Shown here in pieces: positions 17,738-28,530 of a stretch of 64,000 bases of DNA (position 1 is the first letter of the stretch; the number at the start of each line of letters is the position of its first letter). The notes under the pieces were generated by a model. The model was not told the DNA's origin and ran no database searches. It was given only the letters and a program-made list of their open reading frames with translations. This DNA is from Microbacterium sp. MYb45 (lineage in GTDB: Bacteria > Actinomycetota > Actinomycetes > Actinomycetales > Microbacteriaceae), in NCBI RefSeq assembly GCF_002979655.1, contig NZ_PCPG01000007.1:82890-146889 (forward strand), written 5' to 3'. Made by a program: the position numbers and the translations under genes.

Positions 17738-18997
17738 TCAGCGCGTGCGCGCCTCGGCGTTCGCGCGGGCGACCGGCACCAGACGGGTGAGCTGGGTGAC
17801 GTGACCCGGCTCGAGCTCGGCCAGCGAAGAGACGCCCAGCAGCCGCATCGTGCGTTCGATCTCGCTGCGCAGGATGGCGATCGTGCGGTCGACGCCCTGG
17901 CGCCCTCCGGCCATGAGCCCGTAGAGATACGCGCGACCGATGAGCGTGAAGTCGGCGCCGAGAGCGACCGCGGCGACGATGTCGGCGCCGTTCATGATCC
18001 CGGTGTCGATCATGACGGTGAAGTCCTCGCCGACAGCCCGCCGGACCTCGGGCAGCAGATGGAACGGGATGGGCGCGCGGTCGAGCTGGCGCCCACCGTG
18101 GTTCGACAGGACGATGCCGTCGACGCCCGCATCACGCAGACGCACGGAGTCCTCGACGTTCTGCACGCCCTTGATCACGATCTTGCCGGGCCAGATGTCG
18201 CGGATGACGGCAAGGTCGTCGTAGCTGATCGTCGGATCCATCGCCGCATCCAACAGCTCGCCGACTGTGCCGCCGGTGGTGCTGAGCGACGCGAACTCCA
18301 GTTTGGGCGTCGTGAGGAAGTCGAACCACCACCAGGGGCGCGGGATCGCGTTGATGATCGTGCCGAGCGTCAGCTGCGGCGGGATGCTGAAGCCGTTGCG
18401 CTTGTCGCGCAGACGAGCACCGGCGACGGGGGTGTCCACGGTGAACTGCAGGGTGTCGAAGCCGGCCGCGGCCGCGCGTCGGGTGAGCTCGTAGGAGATC
18501 TCGCGATCGCGCATCACATACAGCTGGAACCAGTTGCGCCCGTCCGGATTCGCAGCCTTCACGCCCTCGATCGACGTGGTGCCGAGAGTGGAGAGTGTGA
18601 ACGGGATGCCGGCGGCAGCGGCCGCACCGGCTCCGGCGACCTCGCCCTCGGTCTGCATCAGGCGCGTGAACCCGGTGGGCGCGATGCCGAACGGCAGGGC
18701 CGACGGACCTCCGAGGATCTCGGTGCTCGTGTCGACATCGGGTGCCGGACGCAGGATACCGGGGTGGAACTCGACGTCCTGGAAAGCCTGACGCGCTCGG
18801 GTGAGGGAGAGCTCGCCCTCGGCCGCACCGTCCGTGTAGTCGAACGCGGCCTTGGGAGTGCGCCGCTTGGCGATCAGACGCAGATCGTCGATGGTCAGCG
18901 CGGCGTCGAGGCGGCGCTTGCGGCCATCGAGCTCGGGCTTCTTGAACTTCATGAGATCGAGCAGTTCGACGGGGTTGGGGAGCTGGCGCTGCACCAT
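17738..18997 (-). CDS. lldD: FMN-dependent alpha-hydroxy-acid dehydrogenase (lactate dehydrogenase-like)
   Basis: This 419-residue TIM-barrel flavoprotein oxidises an L-2-hydroxy acid, most likely L-lactate, and passes electrons to the quinone pool. FMN and substrate motifs are visible: [52 protein letters not shown] and the catalytic SNHGGRQLD, then [13 protein letters not shown] and GRAYLYG. ATG 18997 has RBS GAGAGG; a longer frame to 19108 overlaps the regulator gene and lacks family similarity. The FadR-type regulator lies 10 bp upstream, so the pair forms an operon like lldR-lldD. Confidence 0.9.
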   Translation of the reverse strand: MVQRQLPNPVELLDLMKFKKPELDGRKRRLDAALTIDDLRLIAKRRTPKAAFDYTDGAAEGELSLTRARQAFQDVEFHPGILRPAPDVDTSTEILGGPSALPFGIAPTGFTRLMQTEGEVAGAGAAAAAGIPFTLSTLGTTSIEGVKAANPDGRNWFQLYVMRDREISYELTRRAAAAGFDTLQFTVDTPVAGARLRDKRNGFSIPPQLTLGTIINAIPRPWWWFDFLTTPKLEFASLSTTGGTVGELLDAAMDPTISYDDLAVIRDIWPGKIVIKGVQNVEDSVRLRDAGVDGIVLSNHGGRQLDRAPIPFHLLPEVRRAVGEDFTVMIDTGIMNGADIVAAVALGADFTLIGRAYLYGLMAGGRQGVDRTIAILRSEIERTMRLLGVSSLAELEPGHVTQLTRLVPVARANAEARTR

Positions 18998-19007
18998 GAT
19001 GTGCCTC

Positions 19008-19730
19008 TCAGTTCTGGGGATGGATGTCGCGGGTGAGCCCCGCGGACGTGTAGTAGCCGGTGATGTGCGTGCGGACGAGGGTTCGAGCAGCCTCGACATC
19101 GGCGGCATCGATCGCGGCGACCAGTGCGTGGTGCTCGGCGCGGAGCCTGGTCGCCATCGCCGCCCAGTCCGGGATCGCCGCGACCCCCGCCTGCACGTAG
19201 GACTCGATCGAGGAGCGCAGGCCCCCCATCATCGCGGCGATGACCGTGTTCCCGCTCGCTTCCGCAAGCGAGAGGTGCAACTGGGCGTCGAGGGCGAGGA
19301 ACTCCCCGGCGGACAGGCCGACGGCATCCATCGCCTCGAGCAGCTCGTGAGCTCGTGCGGTGTCGCGATCGGGCGAAGTGGCCAGGGCGGTGACGACCGC
19401 GTCTTCGAGGACGAGGCGGGTGCGCACGACATCATCCAGCGCGAAGCCCTGAGCCGCCACCTGCAGCCGCAGCAGCGCCGACATGCCACCGGTCGGCGTG
19501 GCGATGACGATGGCGCCGGACTGCGGACCGGAACCGGTCGCGGTGCGGATGAGTCCCATCACCTCGAGCACGCGGAACGCCTCGCGGACGCTGGACCTGC
19601 CGACGCCGAGCTCGGTCGCGAGATCTCGCTCCGACGGCAGACGGTCACCGGGCCCGAGTCGGCCGTCGAGCAGGTCGCGCTCGATGTGCTCGAGTACGAG
19701 CTGCCAGGCGCGCGCCGGCTGGTCGCTCAT
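19008..19730 (-). CDS. FadR-subfamily GntR transcriptional regulator (LldR-like)
   Basis: A 240-residue regulator. The N-terminal winged helix ([37 protein letters not shown]) is the GntR DNA-binding domain, and the all-helical FCD effector domain follows with the metal-ligand-type residues in the [16 protein letters not shown] stretch and a late [15 protein letters not shown]. It is cotranscribed with the hydroxy-acid dehydrogenase and probably senses lactate or a related acid. Two matched palindromes overlap its own ribosome-binding site (19738-19778), consistent with autoregulation. Confidence 0.92.
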   Translation of the reverse strand: MSDQPARAWQLVLEHIERDLLDGRLGPGDRLPSERDLATELGVGRSSVREAFRVLEVMGLIRTATGSGPQSGAIVIATPTGGMSALLRLQVAAQGFALDDVVRTRLVLEDAVVTALATSPDRDTARAHELLEAMDAVGLSAGEFLALDAQLHLSLAEASGNTVIAAMMGGLRSSIESYVQAGVAAIPDWAAMATRLRAEHHALVAAIDAADVEAARTLVRTHITGYYTSAGLTRDIHPQN

Positions 19731-19737
19731 CGATCCT

Positions 19738-19778
19738 CCTGTGGTCTGACCACAGGTTAGCGCGTGTGGTCAGACCAC
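19738..19778. promoter_or_regulatory. Double FadR/LldR-type operator
   Basis: Two palindromes share the core TGGTCnGACCA: CCTGTGGTCTGACCACAGG (19738-19756, perfect about its central T) and GTGGTCAGACCAC (19766-19778). Their centres are 25 bp apart and they are reverse complements of each other. The first abuts the regulator's Shine-Dalgarno sequence AGGAGG, so bound repressor would sit over the transcription or translation start of the regulator-dehydrogenase operon. Confidence 0.85.
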
Positions 19779-19835
19779 GCAAACGAGCGCGCTCGATCGC
19801 CCCGCTGCACGCGCTGCGGGCCGGGTGCCAGGCGA

Positions 19836-20489
19836 TCAGCCCAGGCGTCCTCCGGACTCCTCGAGATAGCAGGTGCCGCACAGGGACTCGTACGTCGTCA
19901 GCTCCGGCGAGGCCGACCCGATGGCCCCCTCGTCGATGGCGACCTGATCGCCGTCGAACACGAAGCGCCCGCCGACGACCCGGCCGTTGAACACGGCCTT
20001 CCGCCCGCACCGACAGATCGTCTTGAGCTCCTCCAGCGAGTGCGCGATCGCGAGCAGCCGGGCGGAGCCGGGAAACGCATGCGTGAGGAAGTCGTTGCGG
20101 ATCCCGTACGCCATCACCGGGATGCCGTCTTCCACCGCGATGCGGAAGAGGTCGTCGACCTGAGTCGGCGTGAGGAACTGCGCCTCATCGATGAGAAGGC
20201 AGGCGACATCGGTGGGTCCCGCCGGGAGCAGCTCGTCGTCCGACGAATGCTGCATGCGCGCGCGGTGCTCCGCGAAGAGCGCTCGCGCGTCGTCGTCGGG
20301 GCCGATCAGGAAGTCGACCGGACGGGTGACGCCGAGCCGACTCTCGATCTCGGACGCCCCCTTGGTGTCGATCGCGGGCTTCGCCAGCAGCACGTGCTGG
20401 CCGCGCTCTTCGTAGTTGTACGCGGCCTGGAGCAGCGAGGTCGACTTGCCCGAATTCATCGCGCCGTAGCGGAAGTAGAGCTTCGCCAC
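19836..20489 (-). CDS. tdk: Thymidine kinase (type II)
   Basis: This 217-residue salvage enzyme phosphorylates thymidine. It has the P-loop YGAMNSGKST, Walker B/lasso entry LLIDEAQFL, and the structural zinc ligands CRCG and CGTC in the C-terminal third. The length matches bacterial type II thymidine kinases. It lies 9 nt downstream of mqo on the same strand, suggesting cotranscription. About 57 bp separate its end from the palindrome-bearing promoter of the GntR-type regulator. Confidence 0.96.
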   Translation of the reverse strand: MAKLYFRYGAMNSGKSTSLLQAAYNYEERGQHVLLAKPAIDTKGASEIESRLGVTRPVDFLIGPDDDARALFAEHRARMQHSSDDELLPAGPTDVACLLIDEAQFLTPTQVDDLFRIAVEDGIPVMAYGIRNDFLTHAFPGSARLLAIAHSLEELKTICRCGRKAVFNGRVVGGRFVFDGDQVAIDEGAIGSASPELTTYESLCGTCYLEESGGRLG

Positions 20490-20498
20490 GGTCCGGAC

Positions 20499-21971
20499 TC
20501 AGACGTTGATGCCGAGGGTGGCGGCGGTCGCCTCGGTGTACTGCTCCGCCAGCGCCGCATCCTTGTTCAGCTTCTCGCCGAACGTGGGGATCAGGGCGCG
20601 GAGTTCCGGCTCCCAGTGCGGATACTCGTCCGGGAAGCAGGCCTTGAGCAGCTCGAGCATGATCGGGACAGCGGTCGAAGCTCCCGGAGAAGCACCGAGG
20701 AGCCCGGCGATCGATCCGTCTGCCGACGAGACGACCTCCGTGCCGAACTGCAGGATGCCGCCCTTCTTCGGGTCCTTCTTCATGACCTGAGCCCGCTGAC
20801 CGGCGTCGATGAGAGTCCAGTCCTCGTCCTTGGCCGTCGGCATGAACGTGCGCAGGCTGTCGACCTTCTTGGCGTGGTTCTTCAGCAGCTCACCCACGAG
20901 GTACGTGATCAGATCGGGGTTCTTCACCGCGACCTGCAGCATCGGCAGCAGGTTGTGCGGGCGCACCTGCGAGACGATGTCGAGCATCGATCCGTTCTTG
21001 AGGAACTTCGGGCTGAACGTCGCGAACGGCCCGAACATGAGCGAGGACTCACCACCGACGACGCGGGTATCGAGGTGCGGAACCGACATCGGCGGAGCGC
21101 CGACGGATGCCTGCGAGTAGACCTTCGCCTTGTGCTGCGCGACGACCTTCGGGTTCGTGGTCTTGAGGAACTGGCCGCCGATCGGGAAGACGCCGTAGCC
21201 CTTGATCTCAGGAATGCCGGAATTCTGCAGCAGCTTGAGCGCCCAGCCGCCCGCACCGACGAACACGAAGCGTGCCTTGATCTCGTTCGGCGTGCGACCG
21301 ATGGTCGTGCGGTACTTGACCAGCCAGCCGCCGTCCTTCTGCTTCTTGAGGCTGCGCACCTCGTGGTTCGTGCGCAGCGTGACACCCGACTCGGTCAGGT
21401 GGTCGAAGAGCTGGTGCGTCAGGGCTCCGAAGTCGACATCGGTGCCCGCCGGCACGCGCGTCGCGGCGAACGGCTCACCCTTGCGGCGCTGCTGCATGAG
21501 CAGCGGCGCCCACTTGTTGATGACGCGGGAGTCCTCGCTGTACTCGATGCCGGCGAACAGCGGCTGCTCCTTCAGCACCTCGTAGCGGGCCTTGAGGTAG
21601 GCGACATCCTTCTCGCCGCGGACGAACGTCATGTGCGGAGTCGCGTTGATGAACGTCGACGGCGCGTCGAGCACACCCTTCTCGACCAGCGACGACCAGA
21701 ACTGACGGCTCTGCTGGAACTGCTCGTTGATCGACACGGCCTTCGCCGGGTCGAGCGGAGCATCGCCCTGCTGCGGCATGTAGTTCAACTCGCACAGGGC
21801 GGCGTGCCCCGTGCCGGCGTTGTTCCACGGGTTCGAGCTCTCCTGAGCCACATCGGAGAGTCGCTCGAAGGCGACGATCTTCCACTCCGGCTGCAGCTCA
21901 TGCAGGAGAGTACCCAGGGTGGCGCTCATGATGCCACCGCCGATCAGGACGACATCGACGTTTTCTGTCAC
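20499..21971 (-). CDS. mqo: Malate:quinone oxidoreductase
   Basis: The 490-residue FAD enzyme of the TCA cycle oxidises malate to oxaloacetate and reduces membrane quinone. The FAD motif VVLIGGGIMSATLG is at the N-terminus, followed by ERLSDVAQESSNPWNNAGTGHAA, the FVFVGAGGWALKLLQNSGI second nucleotide segment, and the C-terminal LLGASPGASTAVPIMLELL. All are diagnostic of Mqo rather than L-2-hydroxyglutarate oxidase. It lies downstream of asd with an 82-bp gap and precedes tdk. Confidence 0.97.
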   Translation of the reverse strand: MTENVDVVLIGGGIMSATLGTLLHELQPEWKIVAFERLSDVAQESSNPWNNAGTGHAALCELNYMPQQGDAPLDPAKAVSINEQFQQSRQFWSSLVEKGVLDAPSTFINATPHMTFVRGEKDVAYLKARYEVLKEQPLFAGIEYSEDSRVINKWAPLLMQQRRKGEPFAATRVPAGTDVDFGALTHQLFDHLTESGVTLRTNHEVRSLKKQKDGGWLVKYRTTIGRTPNEIKARFVFVGAGGWALKLLQNSGIPEIKGYGVFPIGGQFLKTTNPKVVAQHKAKVYSQASVGAPPMSVPHLDTRVVGGESSLMFGPFATFSPKFLKNGSMLDIVSQVRPHNLLPMLQVAVKNPDLITYLVGELLKNHAKKVDSLRTFMPTAKDEDWTLIDAGQRAQVMKKDPKKGGILQFGTEVVSSADGSIAGLLGASPGASTAVPIMLELLKACFPDEYPHWEPELRALIPTFGEKLNKDAALAEQYTEATAATLGINV

Positions 21972-22053
21972 CGAACCAGTCTAGTTCGCGGGCACGGGGT
22001 CGCAGACCATGCGTCCGACCCTGCCAGACCGGTTCGACATGGCGGGGATACCG

Positions 22054-23220
<1,167 letters not shown>

Positions 23221-23301
23221 CTACCGCGGTCCGAGGCGATGCGGCTTCCACGCTGCACACGCCCGCACAGTCGGCAGGAAAGCGAAGGCGGATGGCAGAG
23301 A

Positions 23302-24582
23302 TCAGCGTCCGGTGCCGGCGTGGACCGTGGCGTCGGAATCCCCGTCGAGTCCGTAGGCGGTGTGCACGGTGCGCGCGGCCTCGGTCAGGTCGGTGTCGCG
23401 CAGGACCACCGAGATGCGGATCTCGGACGTCGAGATCATCTCGATGTTGATGCCGCCGGCGGAGAGCGCCTCGAACAGCGTCGCGGAAACGCCGGAGTGA
23501 GTGCGCATACCCGCACCGACGACGGAGAGCTTGCCGATCTGGTCGTCGTGGATCAGATTCTGGAAGCCCACCTCGGTCTGATCCCCCGCCAGCGCCTTGA
23601 GCGCTGCCGCGGCATCCGCCTTGGGGACGGTGAAGGAGATGTCGGTGCGCCCGGTGGCCGAGACATTCTGCACGATCATGTCGACGTTCGCGCCGGACTT
23701 GGCCACGATCTTGAAGATCTCGGCGGCCTTGCCGGGGACGTCGGGCACGCCCGCGACCGTGATCTTGGCCTGGCTGAAGTCGGTGGCGACCCCAGCGACG
23801 ATCGGTTCTTCCATGACTGCTCCCTCGGCTTCGCGAGGGTTCTTCATACCCTCGCCCAGAACGTACGTGCCCTCGGCCGACGAGAACGTCGACCGAGCGT
23901 GAATGAGGACCCCGTGACGGCGCGCGTACTCGACGGCGCGGATGTAGAGCACCTTGGCGCCGTTGGCGGCGAGCTCCAGCATCTCCTCGCTCGAGACGTG
24001 ATCGAGCTTCTGCGCCTTCGGGATCACGCGCGGATCGGCGGTGAAGATGCCGTCCACGTCGCTGTAGATCTCGCACACGTCGGCGTCGAGCGCGGCGGCG
24101 AGGGCGACGGCCGTGGTGTCCGACCCCCCGCGACCGAGCGTGGTGATGTCGCGGGTGTCGCGGTTGAAGCCCTGGAATCCGGCGACGATCACGATCGCCC
24201 CCTCGTCGAGAGCCTCGCGCAGACGCACGGGAGTGACATCGACGATGCGGGCGGCACCGTGCTGCGAGTCGGTGATCATGCCCGCCTGGCTGCCCGTGAA
24301 AGAGCGCGCCTCGAAGCCCATCGAGTGGATCGCCATGGCCAGCAGCGCCATCGAGATGCGCTCTCCGCTGGAGAGGAGCATGTCGAGCTCGCGCGGCGCG
24401 GGAATCGGGGCGACCTCGTTGGCGAGCTCGAGGAGCTCGTCGGTGGTGTCGCCCATGGCGCTGACCGCGACCACGACGTCGTGACCGGCACGACGGGTGT
24501 CGACGATGCGCTTGGCGACGCGCTTGATGCTCTCTGCGTCGGCGACGGACGAGCCGCCGTACTTCTGCACGATGAGGGCCAC
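23302..24582 (-). CDS. lysC: Aspartate kinase
   Basis: The 426-residue enzyme phosphorylates aspartate at the entry of the aspartate pathway. The kinase domain starts with [14 protein letters not shown], contains [13 protein letters not shown] and ends before two C-terminal ACT domains (from [11 protein letters not shown] and [14 protein letters not shown]) that mediate feedback by lysine/threonine. I chose GTG 24582: a GGGAG ribosome-binding site ends 6 nt before it and it gives the conserved N-terminus; the GTG at 24588 sits inside that spacing. An internal start for a separate beta subunit, usual in this type, is likely but not pinned down here. Confidence 0.95.
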   Translation of the reverse strand: MALIVQKYGGSSVADAESIKRVAKRIVDTRRAGHDVVVAVSAMGDTTDELLELANEVAPIPAPRELDMLLSSGERISMALLAMAIHSMGFEARSFTGSQAGMITDSQHGAARIVDVTPVRLREALDEGAIVIVAGFQGFNRDTRDITTLGRGGSDTTAVALAAALDADVCEIYSDVDGIFTADPRVIPKAQKLDHVSSEEMLELAANGAKVLYIRAVEYARRHGVLIHARSTFSSAEGTYVLGEGMKNPREAEGAVMEEPIVAGVATDFSQAKITVAGVPDVPGKAAEIFKIVAKSGANVDMIVQNVSATGRTDISFTVPKADAAAALKALAGDQTEVGFQNLIHDDQIGKLSVVGAGMRTHSGVSATLFEALSAGGINIEMISTSEIRISVVLRDTDLTEAARTVHTAYGLDGDSDATVHAGTGR

Positions 24583-24676
24583 GATCACTCCCTGGGATGT
24601 CGGGCGGATCCGCCCACGCTCATTCTACGATCGGCGCGTATGCCCCGTTGTGCATGTGTCACGGGGCGCGCGTGGG

Positions 24677-25594
24677 TCAGAGTGCGGGAGGGAGCGCCTG
24701 CGGAGAGGCCGGACGCAGACGGCCACCGGTGGCGGCGAACCAGCAGCCGACGATGATCAGCGGGAACCCGAGCAGCAACCCGGGCGTCAGCGGCTCGGCG
24801 AGGACGATCGCCCCGAGGATGATCGCGACCACCGGATTCACGTAGGTGAACAGCGGGGCGCGCACCGGTCCCACCTCGCGGATGAGGGCGAAGAACGCGA
24901 GGAACGCTACGGCCGTGCAGATCACGGCGAGCGCGAGGAGCGCGGCGATCGAGGGCAGCGTGGGGACCTCGTGCTGCGTGAGCAGACCGATCGGGAGGTA
25001 GAAGATGCCGATCATGAGCAGCGACAGGGTGATGGTGCCCAGCGAAGGGACGTCGTTGAGCTTGCGCGCCACGATGAACGGGGCGATCGCGTAGAGCACC
25101 GCCACCAGCAGGACTTCGCCGGCCGCCAGCAGGCTGACCTCGCCACCGAAGAGACCGGGACCGGCGACCACGATCGCGACGCCGATGAAGCCGACGAGCA
25201 GGCCGATTCCGCGAGTGGGCCGCAGCACCCCACGGTCGCCGCCGCCGAGAGCGATCAGCGCGGCGAAGAGCGGAACCGTCGCCACCAGCAGACCGGTCAT
25301 GCCGGAGGGAAGCGTCATCTCGGCATGTCCGAGCAGCAGGAAGGGACCGGCCATCTCGACGGCGCCGAAGGCCAGCACCCACGGCCAGTGCTTCAGCGCA
25401 GCCCGAAGCGCGCCGCTGCGGATGGCGAACGGCAGGAGCAGCAGGGCGGCGATGAGAGTGCGCCCGGCGACGATCGCGGGCGGCGAGAACGACTCGACCG
25501 CGACGCTGATGAACAGGTACGGCACGCCCCACAGCAGGGCCATGGCCCCGAAGAGAAGCCAGCCACGACGCGAGAAGCCCGCGTTCGGGGTCAC
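24677..25594 (-). CDS. EamA/DMT-family transporter
   Basis: The 305-residue membrane protein has ten hydrophobic segments in two EamA repeats, beginning [19 protein letters not shown] and ending with [35 protein letters not shown], the conserved last helices of drug/metabolite exporters. Substrate unknown; amino-acid or metabolite export is typical. The GTG start overlaps the recR stop (GTGA), and lysC starts 94 bp... downstream on the same strand, which could hint at export of aspartate-family amino acids, but that is only positional. Confidence 0.88.
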   Translation of the reverse strand: MTPNAGFSRRGWLLFGAMALLWGVPYLFISVAVESFSPPAIVAGRTLIAALLLLPFAIRSGALRAALKHWPWVLAFGAVEMAGPFLLLGHAEMTLPSGMTGLLVATVPLFAALIALGGGDRGVLRPTRGIGLLVGFIGVAIVVAGPGLFGGEVSLLAAGEVLLVAVLYAIAPFIVARKLNDVPSLGTITLSLLMIGIFYLPIGLLTQHEVPTLPSIAALLALAVICTAVAFLAFFALIREVGPVRAPLFTYVNPVVAIILGAIVLAEPLTPGLLLGFPLIIVGCWFAATGGRLRPASPQALPPAL

Positions 25595-26184
25595 AGGATG
25601 CGCCGGCCCTCGAAGGCACGACCGAGGGTGACCTCGTCGGCATATTCGAGGTCGCCGCCGACCGGGAGCCCGGAGGCGAGCCGGGACACCGTGATCTGCA
25701 TCGTCGTGAGCAGCCGACTCAGGTAACTCGCTGTCGCCTCCCCCTCGAGGTTCGGGTTGGTGGCGAGGATGACCTCCTGCACCGTGCCGTCGGCGAGACG
25801 TGTCATGAGCTGCGCGATGCGGAGGTCGTCGGGCCCGACGCCGGCGATGGGGCTGATGGCCCCGCCGAGCACGTGGTAGAGCCCGCGGAACTCGCGCGTG
25901 CGCTCGATGGCCGCGACGTCTTTGGCGTCTTCGACCACGCAGATCAGCGTCTGGCTGCGGCGCGGGTCGCGGCAGATGGCACACCGCTCCTGCTCGGCGA
26001 CGTTGCCGCAGATCTCGCAGAACCGCACACGGGTGCGGATCTCGCTGAGGAGTTCCGCGAGACGGGCGACGTCGAACGTCGGCGTCTGCAGGATGTGGAA
26101 CGTGATCCGCTGGGCGGACTTCGGGCCGATGCCGGGCAGGCGACCGAACTCGTCGATCAGCTCCTGAACGATGCCGTCATACAT
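25591..26184 (-). CDS. recR: Recombination protein RecR
   Basis: The 197-residue RecR acts with RecF/RecO in gap repair. The helix-hairpin-helix [12 protein letters not shown], the Cys4 zinc finger ([16 protein letters not shown]) and the Toprim domain ([15 protein letters not shown] ... [10 protein letters not shown]) are present. The start overlaps the dnaX stop by one base (TGATG), the common dnaX-recR coupling. Confidence 0.97.
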   Translation of the reverse strand: MYDGIVQELIDEFGRLPGIGPKSAQRITFHILQTPTFDVARLAELLSEIRTRVRFCEICGNVAEQERCAICRDPRRSQTLICVVEDAKDVAAIERTREFRGLYHVLGGAISPIAGVGPDDLRIAQLMTRLADGTVQEVILATNPNLEGEATASYLSRLLTTMQITVSRLASGLPVGGDLEYADEVTLGRAFEGRRIL

Positions 26185-28466
26185 CAGTTGAACCTCGTCG
26201 GGGGCTCGTAGGGCTCTTCACGCAGGAACGTCGCGCCGAGCACCTGGCGGATCACGGCCTCGCCGTAGCGTTGCACTCCCCCGACCGAAGGAGCGCGCTC
26301 GATGACGACCGGTGGGGCTGCTGCCGCGCGCTGCGCCTGCGGGGCGGGCTGCTGCTGAGGAGCAGCCCGTGGAGGCACTGGCTCCCGCGGAGCAGGCTGC
26401 CGCGAGACCGGCGGCTCGTACGAAGGATCGTAGGGCGGCTCGTCATCGAAGGCCGGAGCCTCATCGTCGCCCGGAAGCGGAGGTTCGTCACGATCGACCG
26501 CACCATCGGATGGCGGGACGGGAGCGGATGCCGCTGCCTCGACCTCTTCGGGCTCCTCGTCGACGGGGAGCGGCGAAGACGGCGCGGGCGGGGCGCTCGC
26601 CGGCTCTTCCTGCGCGGTGGGGATCGGTGCGACCGCCCATTCGGTCACCGCGGATGCCGACGAGCCACGGACCTGCGAGCGGGAGGAACTCGCTGACGCA
26701 GGCTCCGATGCGGCAGCGGAATCGGCGGGCGCCGAGGGACCGGATGCCGCCGACTGGCGTGGAGCACCACCGGCAGGCATCGGTGCAGGAAGGTACTTCA
26801 CCCGCACCCCGAGCTCGTGCTCGATCGCGGACCGCAGGTGGTCGGAGGGACCGGAACCGGGGGTCGTGCCCTTGAACTTCGCGACGTCGTGCTGGCTCGT
26901 GAAGCCCAGCGTCAGCACCTCGGTGTCAGTGACGTAGGCGAGCGGCTGCACGGCCGTGGCCAGCAGCCAGGATGTGCGGCTGATGCCTTCGAGCCGGGTG
27001 AGGACAGCGGGCCAGGACGCACGGATGCTGTCGAACGTGACCGGTCCTCGAGGAGCGGGAGGTTCGGTGGCAGCGGGTTCGGTGGCAGACGGTTCGGTGG
27101 CAGACGGTTCGGCGGCAGCAGGCTCGGTCGCGGTCTTTTCCTGCGCGGGCGCCTCGGCCCCGGCTGAACTCGGCGCCGCGGGTGTAGCGACGGCAGGCGC
27201 AGACGCAGGTGGCGTGTCCGACACCGATGGAGCGGGAGTGGGCACCGAGGCCGCAGGCGCCGAAACAGGCGCCGACGCTGCCGTGGGCCGCGTGGGCGCC
27301 GGGGCGCGCTCGGCAATGGGAGCCGCCGGCGCCGCAGCGGCAGCATCCGTCGCACTGGCAAGCACACGCGCCACCATGAGCTCGAGATGCAGGCGCGGGG
27401 ATGTCGCCCCCGACATGTCGTCGAGGGCTGCGCTCACGACGTCGGCGGTGCGGGACAGGCGCGCGGCACCGAAGACCTCTGCCTGGCCGCGCATGCGCTG
27501 CAGGTCGTCTTCGGCGATCCCACGCAGGACGGCCGAAGCGCCGGCACCGACGGCCGCGATGACGATCAGGTCGCGCAGCCGTTCGAGCAGGTCGTCGACG
27601 AAGCGCCGCGGGTCTTGACCGGTCTGCACGACACGGTCGATGGCGGGGAACGCGGCGGCGGCGTCTCCGGCGGCGAGCGCGTCGACGATCTCGTCGAGGA
27701 GAGCACCGTGCGTGTAGCCGAGCAGAGAGACGGCGCGCGCGTAGCCGACCGTGACGGTCTCGGAACCGGCGGGTGCGTCGGATCCGGCGATGAGCTGGTC
27801 GAGCAGCGAGAGCGTGTCTCGCGGAGAGCCGCCGCCCGCGCGGACGACGAGCGGCAGCACGCCCTGCTCGACGATCACGCCCTCTTCGGCGCAGAGCTTC
27901 TCGACGTACTCGAGCATCGCTGCGGGCGGCACGAGACGGAACGGGTAGTGGTGTGTGCGGGAGCGGATCGTGCCGAGGACCTTCTCGGGCTCGGTCGTCG
28001 CGAAGATGAACTTGACGTGCTCCGGGGGCTCCTCGACGAGCTTGAGCAGCGCGTTGAACCCCTGTGGGGTGACCATGTGCGCCTCGTCGAGGATGAAGAT
28101 CTTGTACCGGTCGCGGCTGGGCGCGAAGGTCGCCCGCTCGCGCAGGTCACGGGCGTCGTCGACGCCGTTGTGGCTGGCCGCGTCGATCTCGACGACGTCG
28201 AGCGATCCCCCGCCGGCGCGCGACAGCTCGACGCAGCTCGGGCAGACGCCGCACGGCACGTCGGTCGGCCCCTCGGCGCAGTTCAGGCAGCGCGCCAGGA
28301 TGCGCGCCGAGGTCGTCTTGCCGCAGCCGCGAGGGCCGGAGAACAGGTACGCGTGGCCGACCCGATCGCCGCGCAGCGCCGTCATGAGGGGGTCGGTCAC
28401 CTGGGACTGCCCGATCATCTCGCCGAACGTCTCGGGGCGGTAGCGGCGGTAGAGGGCTGTGGTCAC
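26184..28466 (-). CDS. dnaX: DNA polymerase III subunits gamma/tau
   Basis: The 760-residue clamp-loader ATPase. Domain I has the P-loop [12 protein letters not shown], the zinc module CLNCAEG...CGVCPSC, Walker [10 protein letters not shown] and the SRC motif region RTHHYPF; the middle helical domain is followed by a long low-complexity Pro/Ala/Glu linker (about residues 375-460) and a tau-specific C-terminal domain ending in a second Pro-rich stretch. A 15-bp tandem repeat sits within the linker. I found no obvious slippery site for making a shorter gamma form. It is followed by recR with a one-base overlap. Confidence 0.96.
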   Translation of the reverse strand: MTTALYRRYRPETFGEMIGQSQVTDPLMTALRGDRVGHAYLFSGPRGCGKTTSARILARCLNCAEGPTDVPCGVCPSCVELSRAGGGSLDVVEIDAASHNGVDDARDLRERATFAPSRDRYKIFILDEAHMVTPQGFNALLKLVEEPPEHVKFIFATTEPEKVLGTIRSRTHHYPFRLVPPAAMLEYVEKLCAEEGVIVEQGVLPLVVRAGGGSPRDTLSLLDQLIAGSDAPAGSETVTVGYARAVSLLGYTHGALLDEIVDALAAGDAAAAFPAIDRVVQTGQDPRRFVDDLLERLRDLIVIAAVGAGASAVLRGIAEDDLQRMRGQAEVFGAARLSRTADVVSAALDDMSGATSPRLHLELMVARVLASATDAAAAAPAAPIAERAPAPTRPTAASAPVSAPAASVPTPAPSVSDTPPASAPAVATPAAPSSAGAEAPAQEKTATEPAAAEPSATEPSATEPAATEPPAPRGPVTFDSIRASWPAVLTRLEGISRTSWLLATAVQPLAYVTDTEVLTLGFTSQHDVAKFKGTTPGSGPSDHLRSAIEHELGVRVKYLPAPMPAGGAPRQSAASGPSAPADSAAASEPASASSSRSQVRGSSASAVTEWAVAPIPTAQEEPASAPPAPSSPLPVDEEPEEVEAAASAPVPPSDGAVDRDEPPLPGDDEAPAFDDEPPYDPSYEPPVSRQPAPREPVPPRAAPQQQPAPQAQRAAAAPPVVIERAPSVGGVQRYGEAVIRQVLGATFLREEPYEPPTRFN
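27061..27135 (-). repeat. 15-bp tandem repeat within dnaX
   Basis: Five consecutive 15-bp units, three nearly identical (GGTTCGGTGGCAGAC on the plus strand) and two diverged, encode a repeated pentapeptide of the form (S/A)ATEP in the DnaX linker. Whole-codon units mean copy-number change would keep the frame. Confidence 0.85.
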
Positions 28467-28530
28467 CTCAACAGCCTACGGCGTGCCGCCGACCTTCGGC
28501 GGGTCGGCCGATCCACGGCGTCCGGCAGCG

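Noticed and set aside
18998..19108. Longer N-terminus for the hydroxy-acid dehydrogenase
   Set aside because: It would overlap the regulator gene and adds a Pro/Arg/Ser-rich segment without family similarity; ATG 18997 has an RBS.
27061..27135. CRISPR-like repeat
   Set aside because: Units are 15 bp, contiguous without spacers and in frame within dnaX.
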